A DNA stretch of 64,000 nt from Mesorhabditis belari (GCA_958450365.1 CAUEEP010000924.1:620001-684000); one strand, 5' to 3'; counted from the first letter of the stretch, positions 43,474-54,364 are shown. Notes: generated from the sequence alone by a model not told the origin. A program made the numbers and translations.

Positions 43474-46317
43474 ATGTCTGCTCTACTCCATCTTCTTCTC
43501 GTCTCAACAGCTCTCTTCAACTCGTTTGCCGAGAGTGCCGGCGGTTTTATGGGTGAGTGGGTGACTCTGGAATAGATCGCTTACTGCTGACTAGTGAGCG
43601 ACTTCTAGACTTCTAGACTTCTAGACTTCTAAACTTCTAGACTTCTAGACTTTCTGTTGTTTAACACTTTTAGGACCAGCACTTTCCTACACAAAATCCA
43701 TCATGCTAAACTCATTGCTTGAATATCCGCCACTGGATTATTTTAATCTTTTGCATGCAGAAATTCTTATTTTTCTTTTATATGATGCAAAAAATGATAT
43801 AATTCCTTCCATATGCACGCAAAATCAGAAAAACCCTTCCAGAAAGAAGAGAAAACATTGATGAAATTTGATGTAACGCTTAGTTTATTCCATGGGATAA
43901 TAGTCATCCAGGTCTTAGTTCCAAATATATGTTTCCTGTAGCTGAATGGTTAAAGCATTAGTCCGGTAAGCGGTAGGTTGACGGTCCAAAGCTCCATCGA
44001 GATCTTTGTTTTGGTTCTTTCAGAACTTTGGGTTCTTTCGGAACTTTCGGTTCTTTCAGAACTTTAGGTTCTTTCGGTTCTTTCAGAACTTTCGGAACTT
44101 TCGGTTCTTCTCAAGAATAGGAGAATTCTGAAAAGAGATCATTTTTGAATAGTCAGATCTAGACATCAGTGCATACAAATAACTTTTTTAGGTTCATCTA
44201 ATAGAGCTCGAGTTGATCTGTTTCAAAATTCTTCTATTCTTAAGAAGAGCTGTTCTGAAAAGGCTGGAAGAGCTGTTCTGAAAAGGCTGGAAGAGCTGTT
44301 TAGACTTTACTTTATTCACTTCCCTTTTAGGTGTGGCGGCTGATGTGCAGGATATCGTCGAAGAGATGACTCAAGACTACAAAGTTTTGGTGACCAACAC
44401 AGCCTCAAATTCGATCTATCTGAAATGTGCATCGGCTGACGATACAATCATGGGCGATGGATCGGATGATGATGGCTGGTGGACGTTGGAGAATGGACAG
44501 GTGAGGGAAGGGGAATGGGTTAGTCGAGTCTCAATATTGATCACTTTTAAAGGGATTTCACTCCAGTGTATGGCTGTGGGTCTAGTTCGAAGCAAACATT
44601 TTTTTTATTGTAACAAAGAAATCCGTTCAGCATCTACCAGTACAGGAATTTAAGAATATCAGTGAGCAAACAACTCATCCATTTCTACTGACCATCAGTT
44701 AAATGGTCCATTTCAACCATCAGTTAAATGGATGATTGGATAAGATGTTCTGATTGTTGCTAAAGAAACTAGCTTATCGAAATCTACAATAAAAGGACTT
44801 CCAGAACATTTAATAAAAATCAGCAACAAGAAAGGTAAATTCTCAACTCAAAAGAGAGTTTATTCTGAATAGATTCAAATTTTGTATTCAAATGGCAGCA
44901 ATTTGAGCTACGAGAAATATTATTTATTGATTTATTTATTGAATTGAAGCCCTTTTGTAGGCTTTGGGCTGGACCTTCGAAAAGAACAACTTCGGAACAA
45001 CATGTTTCTGGTGTTATGCGAACAATAACGGACAAGAGGCTCGCGATTCGGGCAATTGGTGGGGTAAGATTGAAGAGAACAACGTAAAGATAATCGGGGT
45101 TACCGTAAGCTTCAAGCTATTGTTGCATAGTATTTCTCAGTAAAAATATTGTAGTTTTTTTGGGAAACTTTGCTGTTATTCGCCATTTCTTAAATCGGTG
45201 AAATTTACGGATTTAAAGGAATGATTAGAGGCACGGAATGAACCGGGAGAGGAAGAGGGAGAGGAAGAGGGAGAGGATGAGGGAGAGGGAGAGGCTACCA
45301 CTTAAGGTGGAGTTTAAGCCTATAGAATGGTACTCTCGTACTGAGTCTTGACGCTGGGGGATCCGAACCATGATCGTCTCTTTGAGCCCCGGCTCTCTCC
45401 CCCCCCCCTTTTAGTTTTTCCTGCCGACTTCTCAATCGCCAGATATTTGGCATCAAATTTTTTGCATTCGAATTTAGGGCACTCTCTAGCGAAGGAGAAC
45501 ACTCCGACAGTGGTGTCGAGGGAAAGCAGTGAATTCATAGGCAGACGATTATGACAAAGCAACACACAAGGCAGAAAATTGTCTCAAAAGTTGAGTTAAG
45601 AGTAAGGTTACAATCTTAAACAAGTACCTAAATTAGTTTAGCTACCCTTTTATGTACAGAACAAAGCAAACACTTGGCACTAGCCGGATACGAATCATGA
45701 TCGTCTGCCTATGAATGACCATCGTTAGATGACCCGTTAGATGACCCGTTAGATGACCCATCATTAGATGACCCATCGTTAGATGACCCATCGTTAGATG
45801 ACCCATCGTTAGATGACCCATCGTTAGATGACCCATCGTTAGATGACCCATCGTTAGATGACCCATCGTTAGATGACCCATCATTAGATAACCCAACATT
45901 AGATGACCCAACATTAGATGACCCATCACTAGATGACCCATCACTAGATGACCCATCATTAGATCACCCATCATTAGATCACCCATCATTAGATCACCCA
46001 TCATTAGATCACCCATCATTAGATCACCCATCATTAGATCACCCATCATTAGATCACCCAACATTAGATCACCCATCATTAGATCACCCATCATTAGATC
46101 ACCCATCATTAGATGACCCATATTCTTTTCCAGGTACATCCATCAAGATGTGTTTGGTTGGGATGGTTGCGATGGACCGGCAAATCAAGACGGAGTCGAT
46201 GAGAACTATGTGACCACTTGGGAGGTCCGAAATGATGGAATGTACTCGAATATGTGCAACGATTGTGAGGGAGGGTCCATTTGGAGCAAATATCAAGATT
46301 GGGGAGCCGCCCCATAA
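43474..46317 (+). CDS. Secreted protein resembling plant self-incompatibility S1 (SPH) proteins
   Basis: Exons 43474-43552, 44331-44500, 44961-45063 and 46148-46317, total 173 residues. Signal peptide MSALLHLLLVSTALFNSFAE. The mature part follows the SPH order: VLVTNTASNSIYLKCASADD (V-x-I/V-x-N...L-x-C-x-S-x-D-D), W-x-F then FGTTCFWC (the G-T-x-F-W-C strand), a D-V-F segment, paired Cys, and TWEVRNDGMY, which matches the family's W-x-V-x-x-D-G-x-Y end. The family is known mainly from plants, where members are small secreted ligands. To keep phase, exon 4 must start at ATCAAG|AT (46148); the stronger TTTTCCAG at 46132 would shift the frame. Intron 3 is filled with an 18-base minisatellite. AATAAA near 46350. 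The assignment is by pattern only. Confidence 0.65.
43935..43995 (+). pseudogene. tRNA-like relic in the first intron of the SPH-like gene
   Basis: TAGCTGAATGGTTAAAGCA is a good A box, followed by an anticodon-like AGTCCGGTAAGC and a poor B box (GGTCCAAAGCTCC). Stems do not close. After it comes a GGTTCTTTCGGAACTTTC tandem repeat (44010-44110). Confidence 0.35.
45725..46120. repeat. Minisatellite, 15-base unit (TAGATGACCCATCGT), in the SPH-like gene's intron
   Basis: About twenty-six copies with sub-blocks that differ at fixed positions (GATGACCCATCGT, GATCACCCATCAT). The array ends 12 bases before the acceptor of exon 4. Read on the minus strand it makes a repetitive Met-Gly-Asp/His-Leu frame, which is not a real protein. 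Confidence 0.95.
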
Positions 46318-48010
46318 ACACATCACATTTAAACGATTGTTTTCTGTGAATAAAGGCATGCAAATTCATTTCTGTTTTTGCAACATCATCATCAACAACA
46401 AACAAAAACAATTAAAGATCTTAGTATCTCTTACTTACAGTTCAAAATCTATAAAAATGTTTACGAAGAAATTGGCTGAATGAATTTCTCTGAAAATTTG
46501 ACTATTTGCCTAACTTTTGTGCCAATTTTACTATTGACACCAAGATAGGTTTCCTTTAGCTAAAGTGTCTAAATCTCATCATCGAGGTCGTCACCCTTTT
46601 TTGACTACCCCACTTCACGCTCCTAAAAAATCTAGAAATAAGACATTTTTAAACCCGTTTTAATGTTATTTTGCAGAAAAATAAATGGCCTTTCTAATGA
46701 AACAAACCGTAGTTTAATGGATGCTCATTTGTTATTCGTGAACATAACGATTACATTCTGTGACGATTTTGTGTGATTACATTCACGACTTGTGCGAGAC
46801 GGGAATTATGCTCGCTTGATCTTGATTGTGAGTTGTTTGGAGGGGTGTTGAGAGCCCGTATTCTACGCTCCGGGAAAGTTTTCGCCGGAAACTCTGCCGA
46901 TCCACAAAGTCAACCGCTAGCTTTGGCAGCGGAGCGAGAGAAACCGCCTACCGAGCCAGACCCAGAAAGACACTACATGCAAACTGTGGAAAGTTAGGGG
47001 AGCAGGAAAACCACGGAAGACAAAGAAGCTGCGACGGTAAACAAAAGCACTGCTTGAAGGCCAGCCATAGACAGGATGAAACGCCCAAAGCTAGGATGTC
47101 TGAACATATAGAAAACTTAAAAGCTATGGTTTGCCTGAGAAACAAAACGAAAAGGTACAAGCTCAACCTAATCAATTTGTCTGGACTACTAGAAAATAGT
47201 GATTTGACCACTCCCTTCTACAATATCAAACAGGCTGTGAGTCGCCTGACTGACAAACTTGCTTAACCAGTGCGCCATGGCTACACTTTTAACTTTATGG
47301 AAAAGCTGTTGTTTCAAAATTTTTGTTAAATTTCAGAGACCGAACCAAATCTCGCGAAAGAGGAATGGTTTAGTCGAGTTTAAAACTCACAACAACGACA
47401 TAAAAGACAATCGTCCACCACGAACATCGAACGTGACGATAGCTGAAAAATGGAACAAACTGAAAGAGTTTGACATGAGTCAAATGGAGTAAGGTGTTTA
47501 AAACCCCACAAACCTTACTACCTCCGACAGGCCCCAACCGGCACAACGGTTGAGCAAGTCGGCGAGCGACACGGCAAGGGCCCGGACAGCAGCGGCACCG
47601 TCTGAAATGAATGAATCTTTGGACCTTAAATGGTATTCGCATCATTCTCAGTCTCGTTATTCTGCTTGCTATTGTTATTTAACTTAACTTTAACTTTAAC
47701 TGTTAGGTTATTTAACTTAAGAACTACTTATCGGTCAATTCATAAACCGACAAATCTTTTGGTTCTTTGTATTGCAAAATGCTGAGTCCGAATAACCACA
47801 AAATTTATGGCAATTAGAGATTTTCTACAATAATGAGTGAACAAAACACACAATACAACCTACCAACTAGAGAATTTACTAGACAAATTTATAATTTTAT
47901 TTTTGGAATGGTAGCTGTCTTATTAGTTTATTAACACAAGTTGCCAAAACACAAGTTACGTAAAGCACAAAAACGATAGCTTTTTGCATTAGTAGCAGAT
48001 AGGTGCCTTT
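46318..48010. other. Gene-poor region with a possible retroelement remnant
   Basis: 46780-47500 contains short frames in GC-richer DNA (ARILRSGKVFAGNSADPQ; LNLINLSGLLENSDLTT) with repeated frame breaks. It might be the gag part of a decayed retroelement, but no protease or polymerase motif is seen. 46318-46780 shows nothing. Confidence 0.25.
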
Positions 48011-48704
48011 TTAACAACAATTGCCATCGTAGCTACACCAATAAACGCATTTTTCTGAGTCACAATGATCGATGCATCCCATTGGGCAACATGGCCGAGG
48101 CTGATCACGGGCAATCACCCCATGCCACGGAGGCATCACATGAGCTTCATCTGAAATAAAAAATATGTTTGAAGAGGTCAAGTAGTGCACCTTTATATTT
48201 TTGTTACTTTAATCGATATATGTGCTCGGTAAACTTGGCTTCATCACTTGATGAGCCGTATCCTCTGCGTCAATCATTGAATTGTACTATTCAAGTACTA
48301 TTGTACTATTTAAGTACTATTGTACTATTCAAGTACTATTGTACTATTGTACTATTCGAGTGCTATTGTACTATTCAAGTACTATTGTACTATTCAAGGA
48401 CTATTGTACTATTCAAGGACTATTGTACTATTCAAGTACTATTCAGTTACTACTCAAGTACTATTCAAGTACTTTTATACTATTGTACTACTCAATTACT
48501 ATTGTACTACTGTACTATCCAAGTACTATTGTACTTATGATTGCTCAAAGCTTCCTCATTGCCAGAGTATCAGTTGGAAAGAAGCCTGTATACCTTTCCC
48601 CAAAACTCACCCATTATCTCCTCTCCATCAGCTGGGGATTCCATCAGACCGAAATCCGGCAAGGCGAGGAAACAGACGAGGAGAATGAGTGAGTATTTCA
48701 TCAT
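48011..48704 (-). CDS. Secreted peptide ending in the eight-cysteine module
   Basis: Exons 48704-48611 and 48150-48011 (GTGAGT...TTTCAG) encode 77 residues; the second Met, one codon on, could also start. Signal peptide MMKYSLILLVCFLALPDFG. After an acidic and Pro-containing linker comes the module CC-x3-C-x3-C-x4-C-x3-C-x5-CC (CCPMGCIDHC ... YWCS ... NCC) followed at once by TAA. The eight cysteines could form four disulfides in 26 residues. It matches residue for residue in spacing the C-terminus of the membrane protein at 36.8-37.8 kb, and both modules are encoded by a last exon with phase-1 entry. TATA at 48761-48769. The intron is a minisatellite. Function is unknown; a compact extracellular ligand or defence peptide is possible. 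Confidence 0.8.
48275..48540. repeat. Minisatellite of GTACTATTCAA units in the Cys-rich peptide's intron
   Basis: About twenty-four units of 10-11 bases (GTACTATTCA, GTACTATTGTACTATT). It fills more than half of the 460-base intron. Confidence 0.95.
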
Positions 48705-48760
48705 TAGAAATAGTAATTAACTTGGGATTGATTTGAGTTATCAAATAAACGATTTGCTAC

Positions 48761-48769
48761 TATTTATAG
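48761..48769 (-). promoter_or_regulatory. TATA box of the Cys-rich secreted peptide
   Basis: CTATAAATA on the minus strand, 57 bases before the ATG; the same TATAAATA(G) form as at the C6 gene. Confidence 0.55.
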
Positions 48770-49384
48770 GGAAATGCTTGTTGAAAAAACAAATAAACAG
48801 GGAAGTAGGTTGTGAAATGCTCCTGTGAGTTTGTTGTTCAAAAATCGACAACAAAAAATAGTGATAAGCTTGCAAGGAAGTGGAAAACAAGAAATAATTT
48901 GACTTTTATCAGATCAGTAAGCCAAAGAATTCTGAAATTTTTATCAACCCCTTGCCTTGCCGATTGCCTTGAAACGCAAAAAAAAACTTTCAGCTGTCAG
49001 AGGGCTACAATGGCTACCAAGATACCTCTTCCTTGACTACCAAGATACCTCTTTCTTGAACTTGTACAAAGACTGGTAGCTCAGTGAATCAGTGACCTCA
49101 CTAGAGATCGTTGTTTATTTATCACCGAGTTTTGAAGTGGGATCTAGCCTATTTTGTAGCAAATTTTTCGCTGATTCCAAATAGTCCAAATCGTCCAAAG
49201 GAAATAGTTCAAATTTAAGGTGAAGGATTGGATCGGCATAGTGATAAAGAAGGTATTTCGGAGATGGGGAATCCGATGCTGTAATTAGTTTTTTGCCTAA
49301 ACCTTTGGTTTTCGAGAAAAAAGCATTGCATTTTGGTACTGGCTGAACCTCCAGTTTATAACGGTCCTTCCCTTGCTTTCTAGC

Positions 49385-49460
49385 ATGACCGAATGGTGTA
49401 GTGGTAAGTGGGCGGCTCTCAATCAGACGTTTGCTTTTTGCCCACGGGTTCGAATCCGCT
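49385..49460 (+). pseudogene. tRNA-like relic, head of a tandem repeat
   Basis: TGGTGTAGTGGTAAGTGG (A box) and GGGTTCGAATCC (B box) are spaced as in a tRNA, but acceptor and T stems do not pair. The GGAGCCAAGAAT array starts directly after it. Confidence 0.4.
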
Positions 49461-49465
49461 TAGCT

Positions 49466-49652
49466 AAGAATGGGAGCCAAGAATGGGAGCCAAGAATGGG
49501 AGCCAAGAATGGGAGCCAAGAATGGAAGCCAAGAATAAGAGCCAAGAATGGAAGCCAAGAATGGAAGCCAAGAATGGAAGCCAAGAATGGAAGCCAAGAA
49601 TGAAAGCCAAGAATGGAAGCCAAGAATGGAAGCCAAGAATGGAAGCCAAGAA
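49466..49652. repeat. Minisatellite, 12-base unit (GGAGCCAAGAAT)
   Basis: About fifteen copies; the first four carry GGGAGCC, later ones GGAAGCC. The unit length is divisible by three, so both strands stay open, but neither frame is a credible protein. Confidence 0.95.
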
Positions 49653-50108
49653 ATCAGAACAAGAACAAGAAGAACAAAAAGGAAAACAAGAAGAGACTGT
49701 GAACTCTCCGAGAGATGAAGAAGAACAAAAGGAGGGAAATGTAAGTGAAAAGAAAGATCATAAACAATTTACATAAATTAATATCCTTTAAAGCTCAATG
49801 TAAAGGTTTTATGTTCTTGAAAATTTAAAAATCCGATTTTAGTTTGATTTCCTGCGCGGGAAAGTTTTTTGGAAGAGAAGGAAAGTTTCTGAAACATTTT
49901 AAAGAAATAGAATAAATTTATGATTAGGGAAGTCAAAATAGAAAGATACAATTCTATTCCAAAAATAACTAGCTGTTCTTTACTCTTTCGGCAAGTAGGC
50001 AAGTAATTTTCGCTACCAATCAGCGGTAGTTGACTGTGCAATTGTAGGTCTAAAGGTTGTAGGTCTAAAGCAATTGGGCACATCTATTATTTAACTGAAC
50101 ATTTCTGA

Positions 50109-50228
50109 TCCCTAAAACTTTATTTACATTAACAATGGAGATCAACAATGACAAATAAACATCAACAAGACAAATAAACATCAACAATGACAAATAAACA
50201 TCAACAATGACAAATAAACATCAATAAA
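50109..50228. repeat. Short tandem repeat (ACAAATAAACATCAACAATG)
   Basis: Five units of about 20 bases just downstream of the F-box gene; its polyadenylation hexamer (AATAAA on the minus strand, 50119-50124) lies within or next to the array. Confidence 0.85.
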
Positions 50229-52665
50229 CTATAAATGTTTCGACTTGGCTAGATAGGCACAGTCATACTGGTCGAGATTTTCCTCGATAACTTCAATATT
50301 TGGTCGATGCATTAGTTTAAGCCTCAAGATTGAGTCTTTTCCAGCTTTCACAAAGAGTACAAGGGTTCTCTCCTCGGTGATCTCGAAATCTGATCGGATG
50401 TTTGTGAATTTCTTCATTGAATTCAAGTATCGACTGAGGTCCTTTACCAGACTGAAAAAGAAAAATAAAGACCAGTGTCGGGGAAAGCCAGAAAAGACAA
50501 GAAGCCTTCTTGGCTTCTTGGTTTCTTGGCTTCTTGGCTTCTTGGTTTCTTGGCATCTTGGCTCTTTAATTTACAAGCCAGACCTCTTCTTAACTCACAT
50601 TTTCATGTTATCAGCTCGAAATTCCGTCAGCACCACCCCTCCTCCAGTCATCGAGATCTGGCAAAGATGGAGAGCACGAATAAACTGTCGAAGTGACCAA
50701 GTAGTCATCTAGACACGAACTAGTCTTAGATATTGGTTTGTTCGACTCACGTATATTGGTAATTCATGCTCCATGAGATCTCGTCCCACCCATTTGCCAC
50801 CATACATACTCCTAGCATTGTGCCACCATTCTCCCCTCTCTATGCAACTCTCACAATCGCTTGGCATTCGAATCGAGTACTGACCGTCCATCCAGTGATA
50901 ATGAAGATATCGAGGCTTTAGGTTTTGACTGAAATAAGTACTGTTAAAGACTAGAAGTCAAGAAGTAAAGTTAACGAAAGTAAAAGCTAACGAATAGGAT
51001 TTCTTTTGATTAGTAATCGATTCTAAGTTGTTTTGTGATCAAGTGTTAGGTAGTAACTATAGTTAATCCCTATCCATCTCTAATCTACACTACTGGACAA
51101 TGAAATATCATATTTGAAAACAAGATCGTCACTTTCGCGCGCCTGTAACTCCCTTGTCTTTATCTTATTTCTAAATATTAATATTACCATTGTGTAGCCC
51201 TTGAAAAGAGCTTTCAGAAAATGTAGAACACTAATAGTTTAAACTCAAAGACAAGGGAGTTACAGACGCGCGAAAGTGACGATCGTTTTTCAAATATGAT
51301 ATTTCATTGTCCAGTACTGTATTTTCCTCAATATCTTTTACAGGGTGACAAGAAATAACCCGTCCTTACATTTTTGACTACATCTTCTCAAATACTGCAC
51401 CTACGTAAAAACATTTTTTCGTATCATAATTTAGGCTAATATGAGATTTTAAACCCAAAATTTCAAAGAGCTAGCTTTATTCTGTAGTTTTTTTACAGTA
51501 GAAACCATCACATTTCTAAGCATCCTTGGGTGCCGCTACTACTTTCAGAGAAAAGTGAACCGTTCTCGGTACCGAGTAAACTTAAGTACCGAGAATGGTT
51601 CACTTTTCTCCCAAAGTAGTTGCGGCATGCAAGAATGCTTAGAAATGTGATGGTTTTCACTGTGAAAACTACAGAATGAAGCCAGCTACAGAATGAAAAC
51701 CCTCTGAAATTTTGGGTTTAAAATCTCATATTAGCCTAAATTATGATACGAAAAAATGTTTTTACGTAGGTGCAGTATTTGGGAAGATGTAGTCAAAAAT
51801 GTAAGGACGGGTTATTTCTTGTCACCCCGTTTTCCAAAACTTACATCAACAGCTGTTGATATGTACTGCAGCCAAAAGCTCTTTCTCCTCCAAAGGATGC
51901 AACAGTCGTCTTCCGTGGTGCCTTGATATCCAACTCATAAACTTGAGCTTTCGAGATTTTTTTTAACATCTCCATTCCACCATTTTGAACAAACACATTA
52001 GCATCGAGACAATAGTATGTTTTATCTTTCTTTGCTGGTAATGGAGAAAAGTAGAAGGTCTTGATGATTGATGAACCCTTGAAATCGGCCTCATCAATTT
52101 CATTAAGCATTCGATGTTGATAGATCCCGTTTGTTCTCCAAGAAATGTAGACCTCCTTTGCGTGTTCTTTCTAAAAAATTGGAGTGAATAGCGTTGAGTC
52201 ATGTGAGTCAGTGAATAGCGCTGAGTCATGTTTGTCATGTTAATCAGTGATAAGGCTAGAGTTAGTATTGGAATGGAGCTCATCATCATCCAGATATGTT
52301 CCTCAAATCTGAAAATAAGCTGCAATCGCCTACTAATCCCAAATCCTATAGGCATTTCTCTAGTTTCCAAAATTGATTGATCTTTCATGGAATCTTATTG
52401 TTAGCTATCTTATTGTTAGCTGTCTTATTGTTAGCTTGTTAACAAAATCAATGCAATCCCGACGCACCTCAAAGCTGACATAATCGAAAATCTTCGGGAA
52501 TATTTGCTGATTTCCATTCAATACTCGATATAATCTTCGAGATGCTCTTTGTAGTGTGAAAATATTCGTCCATGGTAGCAAGGCAGCGATTTTCACGATC
52601 AACTCATTGGGCAAATCCTCAAAGTGAAGTCGATGATTGGAAAAGGATAGATTTGTAGATGCCAT
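50229..52665 (-). CDS. F-box protein
   Basis: Exons 52665-52444, 52170-51845, 50928-50751, 50708-50599 and 50451-50229 encode 352 residues with consistent phases. Near the N-terminus is a clear F-box (LPNELIVKIAALLPWTNIFT, then LQRASRRLYRVLN), the part that binds SKP1 in SCF ubiquitin ligases. The rest (about 290 residues) is the presumed substrate-binding region, rich in aromatic residues, e.g. VYELDIKAPRKTT, RYLHYHWMDGQYSIR, RSMYGGKWVGRDL, and VLFVKAGKDSILRLKLMH near the end; it looks like the fast-evolving F-box-associated regions of nematode families, but I cannot assign FBA or FTH. The donor of intron 1 (GTTAAC) is weak. Intron 2 contains two foldback elements. Confidence 0.8.
51088..51319. 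mobile_element. Tc1-type MITE, second copy, 232 bases, TA-flanked
   Basis: CACTACTGGACAATGAAATA at the left and the complement ending CCAGTACTG at the right, between TA pairs. Compared with 3010-3240 the internal segment is inverted in orientation but otherwise almost identical. Confidence 0.85.
51340..51838. mobile_element. Long foldback element in the F-box intron
   Basis: ACAGGGTGACAAGAAATAAC at the left pairs with its complement at the right; arms of about 230 bases surround a short centre near 51590 (ACCGAGTAAACTTAAGTACC). No coding capacity. The right edge lies at the donor of F-box exon 2, with only a few bases between. Confidence 0.8.
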
Positions 52666-52854
52666 TAATTTAATTGGTAGTTAATATGATACAAAGAAAA
52701 ATATATTATAAATCTACTTGGGAATTCGCTTAAATAACAGCCAAAAACATCAATGGTCAGAGATTGCACAATATTGGGCAAAAACAGGGAAAAGAGAGAA
52801 GGATGAGTCATTTTTGGGGAAAAAAGAGTGGGTTCTGGGAAAACAACGTAAATA

Positions 52855-52962
52855 TTGGGTTGATGAGTTGAAAACTGCCGGACTTTGAACTAAAATTTAT
52901 TGAATATAAAACCATGAATTCATTCCAAATAATTTCCATTATTATTGACGACTTCTGCCCAC
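52855..52962. mobile_element. Mariner MITE remnant (left end)
   Basis: TTGGGTTGATGAGTTGAAAA after TA, then the transposase 3' end in antisense (AATAATTTCCATTATTATTG). Truncated at CTTCTGCCC. Confidence 0.75.
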
Positions 52963-53162
52963 ACTAAGCACAGACTAATCAAATCTTTGTTGTTATTTAG
53001 TTCATCTGATTCAACGATTATCATAACTCTTCAACAGGGTCGATATTTTTATTTCTCTTGCTAGTGTATTGATAATGAGATAAAAAGTTTGCCGATAGAG
53101 AAATAGAAACTTTTATTGACTGTGTCAACAAAAGTGACAGTTTCAACGAAACGCAAAAACAT

Positions 53163-53203
53163 TGCTCCCGGTGAGGCTCGAACTCACGACCTTCAGATTA
53201 GGC
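53163..53203 (-). pseudogene. tRNA-Met pseudogene, 5' half lost
   Basis: The T arm and 3' acceptor strand match the intact tRNA-Met at 56.2 kb, but after the anticodon-arm segment TTCAGATTA the sequence changes to GGCTGCCC and a G-rich run. Anticodon and D arm are missing. Confidence 0.75.
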
Positions 53204-53607
53204 TGCCCTGCCGGGGGGGGGGCCGAGGCTTACGGGGGGGGGGACTAGTCAGCCACCAAAAGATAAACTTGTTGGTTCTGTTTTCACATTTTACGACGGC
53301 TTTTATTGAAGTTTTAGATTGAGTAATTTAGAAATAGTTATGTTTCTGAAATTACAGGTACTGCAGTCTATCAGCTACTTTTTTGAACTGAATTTTACTC
53401 ATAAAGAGTGGAAATATCAATGGGAAAGTCGTTATTGTAATGTAGTATACATGTTTTTGAAAACGTTGATGTCTAAACTTTATCTCTAACGGTTTCTACA
53501 TTCCTGATTCTCTACAACTTTTACATTCGACCACCAAATTCCACTATTTGGTTTGAATGGAATGCTCAATGCGAAGTTACAGGGTGAGTGAACAATTATG
53601 CCCGCCC

Positions 53608-53643
<36 letters not shown>

Positions 53644-53959
53644 TTTTTCTTGTGTGAGGGGGGGGGTGGGGGGTGAGTTTTCAATTCACCGACTTGCCAA
53701 TAAAATTAAAAAGTAATTTTAAAAAAATATAACTAATCAAAAATTCGATAGGGCGGGTTTTAGAACCAGCGAAAAATTTGTTGTTATTTATTTCATTCTA
53801 TTGATTCAACGATTATCATAACTCTTTCAACAGGGTCGATCTTTTTTATTTCTCTTGCTAGTGTATTGATAATGAGATAAAAAGTTTGCCGATAGAGAAA
53901 TAGAAACTTTTATTGACTGTGTCAACAAAAGTGACAGTTTCAACGAAACGCAAAAACAT

Positions 53960-54034
53960 TGCCCCCGGTGAGGCCCGAACTCACGACTTTCAGATTATGA
54001 GACTGACGCGCTGCCAACTTCGAACTACGGAAGC
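53960..54034 (-). pseudogene. tRNA-Met(CAT) copy with damaged D arm
   Basis: 75 bases. The anticodon loop CTCATAA and T arm are kept, with one change in the T loop (GTTCGGGC) and two in the acceptor. The D arm contains an extra TTCGAAG-like segment and cannot form the normal stem. Confidence 0.65.
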
Positions 54035-54364
54035 CCGAGTGCAGTGAAGAGGGAGAGGGGTCACTAGTCAGCCACCAAAAGAATTTAAGTTTTTGTCTTG
54101 TTTTATTTTTTCAGTCTTTTTGTTTTGGTTTTTTAAATTGGCAATTTAGAAATAGGAAATTTAGAAATTTAGAAATAGAAATTAGAAATAATTTAGAAAT
54201 AAAAAAAGTCATTGTATTGTAATGTAGTCTATATGCTTTCGAAAATGTTGATTCCAAACTTTATCGCTAACGAATGTCAAGAAATTTACCCTGAAAGAGA
54301 TATAGAAAACTAAAGCGTAGTCAGTAGTTTCCTCACTCTACAGTTTAGCTCTACAGCTCTATTT

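Larger units (their letters stand above)
52963..54364. other. Gene-free, with G-rich tracts and tRNA-Met repeat units
   Basis: Two copies of the tRNA-Met-bearing unit start near 53010 and 53790. Runs of G occur at 53210-53250 and 53655-53680, and a T tract at 53611-53638. Nothing protein-coding is supported. Confidence 0.5.

Noticed and set aside
45642..46139. Long minus-strand frame of Met-Gly-Asp/His-Leu repeats
   Set aside because: It is the minisatellite in intron 3 of the SPH-like gene; the unit length divisible by three keeps the frame open by chance.
47240..47285. A-box-like TGGCGCACTGGTTAAGCA on the minus strand
   Set aside because: No B box at a suitable distance and no cloverleaf; chance similarity.
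48169..48692. Three overlapping Tyr/Leu/Val-rich frames on the plus strand
   Set aside because: They are translations of the GTACTATTCAA array in the intron of the Cys-rich peptide gene, which lies on the other strand.
49373..49776. Frame rich in Ala-Lys-Asn-Gly-Ser-Gln-Glu repeats
   Set aside because: Direct translation of the GGAGCCAAGAAT array following a tRNA-like relic; no start context or splice support.
51963..52388. 141-residue minus-strand frame overlapping the F-box gene
   Set aside because: It runs through an intron and then reads exon 2 in the wrong frame; the segment 52171-52330 has no GT donor to act as an exon.
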